Both the position numbers and the translations under genes were made by a program. The notes under the pieces are model-generated. The model saw only the letters and a program-made list of their open reading frames with translations. It made no database searches and had not been told where the DNA came from. Of a DNA stretch of 7,797 nucleotides, positions 1 through 5,006 are shown one piece after another. Source of the stretch: an uncultured Chloroflexota bacterium (GTDB lineage: Bacteria; Chloroflexota; Anaerolineae; Anaerolineales; Villigracilaceae); contig CAILWD010000518.1 in the NCBI GenBank assembly GCA_903837815.1, positions 1 through 7,797 on the forward strand, given 5' to 3'. The first letter of the stretch is position 1, and each line of letters starts with the position of its first letter.

Positions 1-1
1 C

Positions 2-340
2 ACCGATTTTATCCACCAACTTGCCGACCGCATCCTGGACCTCACCCCTCCCGCCGAGTTGGCGACCCTGTCGCCGGTGGCTGCTCCTGCCGCCCAGCCC
101 GCAAACTCGTTTGCCAGCGAATTGGGTTTTGCCTTCGAAGAAGGGGAGGAACAACCCGCCACGCCGCAAACACCCACCGAGGAAGTCATACCCGGCCCAC
201 AGGCGCGCCCCCAGCCGACAGCGGCAAAGAAAAGATTTATGGGCTTGCAGGATACCCAGATCATCCTGCTTGCGGGGATGGCATTGGTTGAAATTTGCAT
301 CCTGTTTGGCTTTGCAATCATCTTCTACCTAAGTTTATAA
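2..340 (+). CDS. C-terminal part of an unidentified protein with a terminal membrane helix (5' truncated by window edge)
   Basis: The frame is open from the left edge (first full codon at 2) to TAA at 338-340, giving 112 visible codons; the true start lies outside the window. Three parts can be seen. First, about 25 residues that look helical (HQLADRILDL). Second, a long low-complexity stretch rich in Ala, Pro, Thr and Glu (roughly visible residues 24-75), likely disordered. Third, a basic patch (KKRF) followed by a hydrophobic segment of about 24 residues that runs to the C-terminus and ends FYLSL. This arrangement suggests a membrane-anchored C-terminus, with the positive patch probably on the cytoplasmic side. 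I do not recognise the family. The gene lies only 6 bp upstream of the glycosyltransferase and in the same frame, so it is probably in the same transcript. No cysteines or catalytic motifs are visible. Confidence 0.72.
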   Translation, partial: TDFIHQLADRILDLTPPAELATLSPVAAPAAQPANSFASELGFAFEEGEEQPATPQTPTEEVIPGPQARPQPTAAKKRFMGLQDTQIILLAGMALVEICILFGFAIIFYLSL

Positions 341-346
341 CCTACC

Positions 347-1078
347 TTGACCCCTCCATTTCTATCCATCATCATTCCCGCACATAACGAAGAGTCGCGC
401 CTGCCCCGCACCCTGGGGCAGATTTTTGCATTCCTCGAAAAACAAAACTACGCGTCAGAAATCATCGTGGTCGAAAACGCCAGTTCAGACCGCACACTTG
501 AACTGGCGCGTGACTTTGCGGCGCAACACTCCAACCTGCTTGTCTTGCATGAAGACCGCGCCGGCAAAGGGAATGCGGTACGGCGGGGGGTTATGGAAGC
601 TCACGGCGAATACTCCTTCATCTGTGACGCCGATCTTTCCATGCCCATCGAGGAAGTCCAAAAATTCCTGCCGCCCGTTCTTTCCGGTTTCGATGTGATC
701 ATCGCTTCGCGTGAAGCGCCGGGCGCGGTACGATACAACGAACCAGCCTACCGTCATTGGGGCGGGCGCGCCATCAACCTTGCCATCCGCCTGTTGATTC
801 TGCCCGGGCTGCGCGATACCCAATGTGGATTCAAATGCTTCCGCGCCGAAACCGCGCAAAAGTTATTCAGCCAGCAAACCCTCAGCGGCTGGTCCTTCGA
901 CATCGAGATTCTATACCTTGCCCGACGGAACCGCATACACATTCGCGAAGTTCCCATTCAATGGTATTTTGGCGCAGACAGCAAGGTGAACGCAGTGCGC
1001 GATGCCCTGCGGATGCTGGGCGACATCTTCCGCATCCATTTGACTGCCTTGCGCGGCGGGTATGATCCCAAACCCTGA
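347..1078 (+). CDS. GT2-family glycosyltransferase, dolichyl-phosphate glucosyltransferase (Alg5)-like
   Basis: The protein has 243 residues and a GT-A fold. The N-terminal strand motif SIIIPAHNEE is at 8-16. The nucleotide-binding strand IIVVENASSDRT is at 39-50, where the usual family DDGS is replaced by ENAS. The metal-binding DAD is at 94-96 (CDADLSMP). RDTQCGFK (156-163) and GWSFDIEIL (181-189) are the acceptor-side signatures typical of the dolichyl/polyprenyl-phosphate glucose synthase branch. The family moves a sugar from a nucleotide sugar to a polyprenyl phosphate at the cytoplasmic membrane face. The exact sugar and acceptor here are inferred only. There is no membrane helix in this chain, unlike eukaryotic Alg5. 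TTG at 347 is the first possible start, because the upstream in-frame TAA is at 338; no Shine-Dalgarno sequence precedes it, so reinitiation after the upstream gene is likely. The end overlaps the rnhB start by 17 bp. Confidence 0.9.
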   Translation: MTPPFLSIIIPAHNEESRLPRTLGQIFAFLEKQNYASEIIVVENASSDRTLELARDFAAQHSNLLVLHEDRAGKGNAVRRGVMEAHGEYSFICDADLSMPIEEVQKFLPPVLSGFDVIIASREAPGAVRYNEPAYRHWGGRAINLAIRLLILPGLRDTQCGFKCFRAETAQKLFSQQTLSGWSFDIEILYLARRNRIHIREVPIQWYFGADSKVNAVRDALRMLGDIFRIHLTALRGGYDPKP

Positions 1079-1685
1079 CCTTTCCCACGAAAAGAGACTC
1101 TGGCTTGCCTTTCAATATGTCGCAGGATTGGACGAAGCGGGACGCGGCGCCTTAGCCGGGCCTGTCTGTGTGGGAGCCGTCATCCTGCCGCCCAAACTTC
1201 CCCATCTTTTACAAACCCTGAGCGGGGTGCGCGACTCCAAGCAGTTGACTCCCCGAAAGCGCGACCAACTCGCGCCGCGAATCAAAATTACAGCCCTGGC
1301 ATGGGGAATTGGTTTTTCATCTGCCGCTGAAATTGATGAACTGGGCATTGTCTCCGCCACCCGCCTTGCTGCCAGCCGCGCACTCGAAGCCATGCCAATC
1401 TTTCCTGATTTCCTGCTGACAGACTTCCGCCTCGAACTTCCCGAACTGGATATTTCCCAGGCGGCGCTGGTCAAAGGCGATCAACGCTCCCTGAGTATTG
1501 CCGCCGCATCCATCCTGGCAAAGACCGCCCGCGACGCGCTGATGATTGGGTTGGATGCTCAATATCCACAATATGGGTTTGCGCGCCATAAAGGCTACTG
1601 TTCGCTGTCGCATCGCAGGGCAATTGCCAGTCTTGGGCTTTCCCCCGCCCATCGAAAAACCTTCCACATAAAAAACAGCGGATGA
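1062..1685 (+). CDS. rnhB: Ribonuclease HII
   Basis: The protein has 207 residues, normal for RNase HII. This enzyme cuts the RNA strand of RNA-DNA hybrids and nicks 5' of single ribonucleotides left in duplex DNA, starting ribonucleotide excision repair. The family block GLDEAGRGALAGP is at 22-34 and supplies D24 and E25. D121 lies in LLTDFRL, and D140 in VKGDQRS; together these fit the DEDD metal-binding set. SIAAASILAKTARD (145-158) is the conserved helix after it, and YGFARHKGY is the usual C-terminal motif. The ATG at 1062 lies inside the end of the glycosyltransferase gene, so translation is probably coupled; only a weak GGCGGG precedes it. The stop codon at 1683-1685 sits inside the stem of the downstream terminator. 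No key residue is missing. Confidence 0.97.
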   Translation: MIPNPDLSHEKRLWLAFQYVAGLDEAGRGALAGPVCVGAVILPPKLPHLLQTLSGVRDSKQLTPRKRDQLAPRIKITALAWGIGFSSAAEIDELGIVSATRLAASRALEAMPIFPDFLLTDFRLELPELDISQAALVKGDQRSLSIAAASILAKTARDALMIGLDAQYPQYGFARHKGYCSLSHRRAIASLGLSPAHRKTFHIKNSG

Positions 1686-1704
1686 GTGCATCCGCTGTTT
1701 TGAT
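1670..1704. terminator. Bidirectional rho-independent terminator between rnhB and the LysM gene
   Basis: A perfect 13-bp stem (AAAACAGCGGATG, 1672-1684, paired with 1689-1701) encloses a 4-nt loop. On the + strand it is followed by TTTTGATTT; on the - strand the six A residues at 1670-1675 read as a T-tract. It therefore fits as a terminator for both converging genes, whose stops are only 19 bp apart. The left arm includes the first bases of the rnhB stop codon. Confidence 0.92.
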
Positions 1705-2547
1705 TTACTTTTTCAACACGCCGCTTCCGCCGGATAATTTGCTTTCGGGTTTGCCCGACCTCCAGGCATAGTAACCCAGTCCCGCGCCGCCCAGCAAGAG
1801 CAGCCCGCCGATGATGCCGAAAACAGGGGATGTCTTTGGTTCCTCCACAGGCTGTTCTCCGGCGCCGATTACCTCCTGCTTCGATTGAATGCCGAAGTCG
1901 ACAGAGGCGCGGTCACCGGCGTTTATATCCAGCGAATACTTCAATTCCATGGTGGGGTTATAAGTGTCTGGAACACCCACCGAAATGGTGTAACTGCCTT
2001 CGGGAACGTTGGAAAAGCAAATTCCCTGGTATGCCGCCGGGTCAGCGGGGATGATTGTATCCTGCGCGGCGGAATATTCGCCGTTGTTTTCTGTCACGCT
2101 GACTGCGCCGCCGGCAACGGCAGGCTCAGTCTCTTCGCGCAGGGCATTGCCGTTGATGTCATTGAATAGCAGGATGCAGACTTCGGTGGTGCCGGTAAAT
2201 GGTGTGGGAGATGCAGTGGGCGGGGCGGGGGTGGGGGATGGCCCGGCGGTAGGAGTCCCTGCAAGGGAGACAATGCTGATGAGAAGTTCCTGTCCTTCGA
2301 TCAGGCTGCAATTTTCATCCAGTTTGGAGTTCAACTGACGCAGTTGTTCCACACTGATGCCGTGAATAGCCGCCACGCGGAAGCAGCTATCTCCTGGCTG
2401 GACAATGTACAGGATGCGTCCATCTGCGCCCGGTGTGGCGGTGGGAATAATTTGCTGCAAGTTGGGCGCGGCGTTTGCGGGGAGCCATAATCCAAACAAC
2501 ATCAGGCTGATCAAGGCGAATAGGATGAAAAAACGCTTTGGATTCAT
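1705..2547 (-). CDS. Secreted, membrane-anchored LysM protein with an SdrD-B-like domain
   Basis: The protein has 280 residues. Residues 1-26 form a signal peptide: a basic start (NPKR), a hydrophobic core, then ANA before a likely cleavage at 26/27. A LysM domain follows at about 46-91 (YIVQPGDSC...IEGQELLI); LysM domains bind N-acetylglucosamine-containing polymers such as peptidoglycan. C55 and C80 could form a disulfide. Residues 97-119 are a Pro/Thr linker. Residues 121-220 resemble a B-type beta-sandwich (FNDINGNALREETEPAVAGGAVSV), as in SdrD/CnaB-like repeats, with C124 and C177. Residues 243-262 are a Gly/Leu membrane helix followed by a basic tail; no LPXTG motif is seen. The expected location is the outer face of the cell membrane. 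I chose the ATG at 2547 because the signal peptide begins there; the ATG at 2580 only adds 11 polar residues. The start lies 35 bp after the ligA stop. Exact function unknown. Confidence 0.85.
   Translation of the reverse strand: MNPKRFFILFALISLMLFGLWLPANAAPNLQQIIPTATPGADGRILYIVQPGDSCFRVAAIHGISVEQLRQLNSKLDENCSLIEGQELLISIVSLAGTPTAGPSPTPAPPTASPTPFTGTTEVCILLFNDINGNALREETEPAVAGGAVSVTENNGEYSAAQDTIIPADPAAYQGICFSNVPEGSYTISVGVPDTYNPTMELKYSLDINAGDRASVDFGIQSKQEVIGAGEQPVEEPKTSPVFGIIGGLLLLGGAGLGYYAWRSGKPESKLSGGSGVLKK
2218..2237 (+). other. Potential G-quadruplex tract inside the LysM gene
   Basis: Four G-runs of 3, 4, 5 and 5 bases (2218-2220, 2222-2225, 2227-2231, 2233-2237) are separated by single-base loops. 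It lies on the strand opposite the LysM coding strand, so the mRNA is C-rich here. It encodes part of the Pro/Thr linker, whose CCN codons partly explain it. Confidence 0.6.
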
Positions 2548-2554
2548 GTGTAAA

Positions 2555-2563
2555 ATTATATCA
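2555..2563 (-). promoter_or_regulatory. Extended -10 promoter for the LysM gene, probably leaderless
   Basis: On the - strand the sequence reads TGATATAAT, an exact TGn plus TATAAT extended -10 element. Only 7 bases (TTTACAC) separate it from the chosen ATG at 2547, so transcription would begin at or next to the start codon. No good -35 is seen at 16-18 bp spacing, which is usual for extended -10 promoters. There is no Shine-Dalgarno sequence. Confidence 0.6.
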
Positions 2564-2582
2564 GGATTTGATGCGCCCATTT

Positions 2583-4670
2583 CTACAATGTCAGAGTTCT
2601 CAACGCAGCTTCATCCAAAAATTCGATTCCCAGCGCGCGCGCCTTGTCTGCTTTGGAGCCGGGGTTTTCACCGAGCACGAGGTAGCTGGTTTTTTTGCTC
2701 ACGCTGTCTGTGACTTTGCCGCCGTTCTTTTCAATAAATTCCTTTACGTCTTCGCGGGTCAGGGTGGGCAGGGTTCCCGTTACCACAAAGGTTAATCCCG
2801 TCAGTTTTCCTTCCGGCTTTTCCGTTTTTTCTTCACTCTTGGGCCAAACGCCAGCGCCTTTGAGCTTTTTCAAGACCTGACGGTTAAATGGACGGGAAAA
2901 CCAGTCGGCAATGGATTCTGCAATACCTGGGCCAATCCCTTCAATTTGCATCAGTTCTTCGACCGTTGCTTTCGCAAGTTCGTCCAAATCTGTAAATTTT
3001 TGCGACAAATCGCTTGCCATTACCTCGCCCACGTTATGGATTCCCAAGCCAATTATCAGGCGCGCAAGCGGCTGTTCTTTTGAAACCGCAATCGCTGTCA
3101 ACAACTTTTCCGGGCGCTTTGCCTCTTCTTTTTTCGCCGCTGTCTTGGGGGGATTCTTTGGCGGTTTCTTTTCTCGGCGTCTTCTCGTCATTTCTTCGTT
3201 GATTTTTGCCAGATCATCCTTGTTTAGGGCGTATATATCGGCGACATCTTTAACCAATCCCAAATCAATGAGAATCTTGACTAACTCAATTCCCAGTCCT
3301 TCAATGTCCATCGCGCCGCGTGAGACAAAGTGCTCGATGTTCCGCGTCAGTTGCGCCGGACATGCCGCGTTGACGCAGTACCATGCCACTTCGCCTTCGA
3401 AGTGTTCGACTGTCTCTCCGCAAGCGGGACACTTCGCCGGCGGTTGGTAAATTTTTTCCTTGCCGGAGCGCGCGTCTATCACAGGACCGATGACGTAGGG
3501 AATCACCTCGCCGGCGCGTTTCACCAGCACGCGGTCACCGGCGCGGATGTCTTTTTCGGCAATGAAATCGAAATTGTGCAGGGTGGCGCGTTCCACGATT
3601 ACGCCGCCAATCTCAACGGGTTCGAGCATGGCATAAGGAGTCAACACGCCCGTGCGCCCAACGGCGACGCCGATGTCGTTCAGGGTTGTGGTCACTTCGC
3701 GGGCTGGGAATTTGAAGGCCATGGCTCCTCGCGGGTCCTTGCCGACAAAGCCCAAATCGGCGGCGAGAGTCAAATCGTCGATTTTGATGACCATGCCGTC
3801 GGCTTCGTAGGGCAGGCTATCGCGTCCCTGATTCCAGGTCTCGGTGTAGGCAATCGCAGAGTCCAGGTCATCGAATCGTTTCGCCACATCGGTCACGGGG
3901 AAGCCCAACGCTTTCAGGTATTCCAAAACCTTCCACTGCGAGGTAGGAACTTCGCCGCCTTCTGAGTAAACGATTTGATAGACAAGCAGGGTTAGCGGGC
4001 GCGATGCGGTCAATTGCGGGTCGAGTTGGCGCAGCGATCCTGCCGCCGTGTTGCGCGGATTGAGATAGGTCTTTTCTCCCGTCTCTTCGAGTTTGCGGTT
4101 GAGTTCTTCGAAATCCTTGTTGGGGATGAAGGCTTCACCGCGAACCACCAGGTACTTTGGCACACTGACCACTGACTTCTGGTCACTGTCCACTGGTATT
4201 TTCAGCGGGATCGCCCGCACTGTCCGCAAATTCGAGGTGATGTCTTCGCCGATTTCGCCGTCGCCGCGAGTGGCTCCCTGCGCGAACAAACCATCGCGGT
4301 AATGCAGGATAACCGACAGCCCATCGATCTTTGGCTCGACGACGAACTGCGCCCGCTCCACGCGGTCATCCAGTTTCTTGATTCGCTCCAGCCACGCCCG
4401 CGCATCGTCTGCGCCAAAGGCATTGGCAAGCGACAGAATGGGACGGGGATGACGAATCTTCTCGAAACGGTTGGCAAGTTTGGAGCCAGCCCGCTGTGTG
4501 GGACTATCGGGCGCGACCCAGTCCGGGTGGTCGGCTTCGATCTGCTTGAGTTCGTTCAGCAGGCGGTCGTATTCCAAGTCGCTGATGATGGGCGCATCCA
4601 GCACGTGATATCGGTAATTGTGAAAGTTAACTTGCGCCTTGAGTTCTTCGTAACGATGGGATGGGTTCAT
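2583..4670 (-). CDS. ligA: NAD+-dependent DNA ligase LigA
   Basis: The protein has 695 residues, against roughly 670 in many relatives. It seals nicks in duplex DNA in replication and repair, using NAD+ as the AMP donor. Domains in order: the Ia NMN-binding domain (NYRYHVLDAP..DLEYDRL, 18-37); the adenylation domain with catalytic K114 in KIDG (114-117), TRGDGEIGED (134-143) and the lysine motif DGMVIKID (291-298); the OB fold (about 322-405); a C4 zinc finger (C414, C417, C432, C437); the helix-hairpin-helix region (about 452-592); and a BRCT domain (619-695). Two oddities stand out. The second HhH motif is replaced by a Lys/Arg-rich stretch (about 492-522). In addition, about 7 extra residues near 160-172 are encoded by a 7-bp repeat array. 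The stop is TAG (2583-2585). The start lies 3 bp after the stop of the upstream gene, with only a weak GAG as ribosome binding site, so co-transcription and coupled translation are likely. Confidence 0.97.
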   Translation of the reverse strand: MNPSHRYEELKAQVNFHNYRYHVLDAPIISDLEYDRLLNELKQIEADHPDWVAPDSPTQRAGSKLANRFEKIRHPRPILSLANAFGADDARAWLERIKKLDDRVERAQFVVEPKIDGLSVILHYRDGLFAQGATRGDGEIGEDITSNLRTVRAIPLKIPVDSDQKSVVSVPKYLVVRGEAFIPNKDFEELNRKLEETGEKTYLNPRNTAAGSLRQLDPQLTASRPLTLLVYQIVYSEGGEVPTSQWKVLEYLKALGFPVTDVAKRFDDLDSAIAYTETWNQGRDSLPYEADGMVIKIDDLTLAADLGFVGKDPRGAMAFKFPAREVTTTLNDIGVAVGRTGVLTPYAMLEPVEIGGVIVERATLHNFDFIAEKDIRAGDRVLVKRAGEVIPYVIGPVIDARSGKEKIYQPPAKCPACGETVEHFEGEVAWYCVNAACPAQLTRNIEHFVSRGAMDIEGLGIELVKILIDLGLVKDVADIYALNKDDLAKINEEMTRRRREKKPPKNPPKTAAKKEEAKRPEKLLTAIAVSKEQPLARLIIGLGIHNVGEVMASDLSQKFTDLDELAKATVEELMQIEGIGPGIAESIADWFSRPFNRQVLKKLKGAGVWPKSEEKTEKPEGKLTGLTFVVTGTLPTLTREDVKEFIEKNGGKVTDSVSKKTSYLVLGENPGSKADKARALGIEFLDEAALRTLTL
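4163..4197. repeat. Heptanucleotide tandem repeat array inside ligA
   Basis: Five consecutive 7-bp units can be read on the + strand: CACTGAC, CACTGAC, TTCTGGT, CACTGTC, CACTGGT. CACTG recurs in exact 7-bp phase in four of the five. In the ligA frame this encodes part of PVDSDQKSVVSV (about residues 159-170), a segment longer than the corresponding loop in E. coli LigA as I recall it. Confidence 0.7.
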
Positions 4671-4673
4671 TGG

Positions 4674-5006
4674 CTACTCGATTTTCTTCCAGATGTCTGA
4701 AGGCGGGCGCTTGAGCGGGCGCGTCATCGCCGTGAGGCGTGATTGGTAATGGGTTTCTTCGGCAGTCGAAAAGCGCGTCACTTCGAACAGGTTCCGCCTG
4801 ACAAGAATCTCGGCAAGCCTCTTCGACTCTTCGTGGGTGAATCCCAGCTTTTCGGAAAACTCAGTCAGGCTGAAACGCCCCGCGCGGATGGCAAAATTCA
4901 GAGCCACGCGCAACGGCTCTGAAAACGTCACGATGTCTGACGGGCGGATGTCTTCAGCGCTGGCTTCGAGTTCCCTGAGCGCGGTTTGGTACGCTATCTC
5001 GCTCAT
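4674..5006 (-). CDS. Small winged-helix-like protein coupled to the cyclase gene
   Basis: The protein has 110 residues; I do not recognise a named family. Residues 1-20 look like a helix rich in Ala and Glu. Residues 29-91 read like a winged helix-turn-helix: helix SEPLRVALNFAIRAG (29-43), helix SLTEFSEKLG (46-55), a candidate recognition helix THEESKRLAEILVRRN (57-72), then a beta-wing LFEVTRFSTAEETHYQSRL (73-91). The tail is basic (RPLKRPPSDIWKKIE). There is no membrane segment or signal peptide. A DNA-binding or protein-interaction role is inferred from the pattern only. The ATG (5004-5006) overlaps the TGA of the cyclase gene as ATGA and is preceded by a strong AAGGAG. ligA begins 3 bp after its TAG. 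The frame stays open upstream to 5276, but that extension lies within the cyclase gene and has shadow-frame composition. Close coupling to the cyclase suggests the two act together. Confidence 0.85.
   Translation of the reverse strand: MSEIAYQTALRELEASAEDIRPSDIVTFSEPLRVALNFAIRAGRFSLTEFSEKLGFTHEESKRLAEILVRRNLFEVTRFSTAEETHYQSRLTAMTRPLKRPPSDIWKKIE

Noticed and set aside
336..341. TATAAC as a -10 for the glycosyltransferase
   Set aside because: The key final T is missing, it overlaps the upstream stop codon, and 6-bp spacing to the upstream gene suggests co-transcription.
485..859. 124-residue frame on the - strand inside the glycosyltransferase gene
   Set aside because: It is antisense to a well-conserved GT2 gene, with no ribosome site or recognisable motif.
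1705..2580. LysM gene starting at ATG 2580
   Set aside because: It adds 11 polar residues before a clear signal peptide, has no ribosome site, and would place the -10 element inside the gene.
3330..3965. 211-residue frame on the + strand antisense to ligA
   Set aside because: It mirrors conserved ligA codons; the composition (many His, Gly, Val) is that of an antisense shadow of a GC-rich gene.
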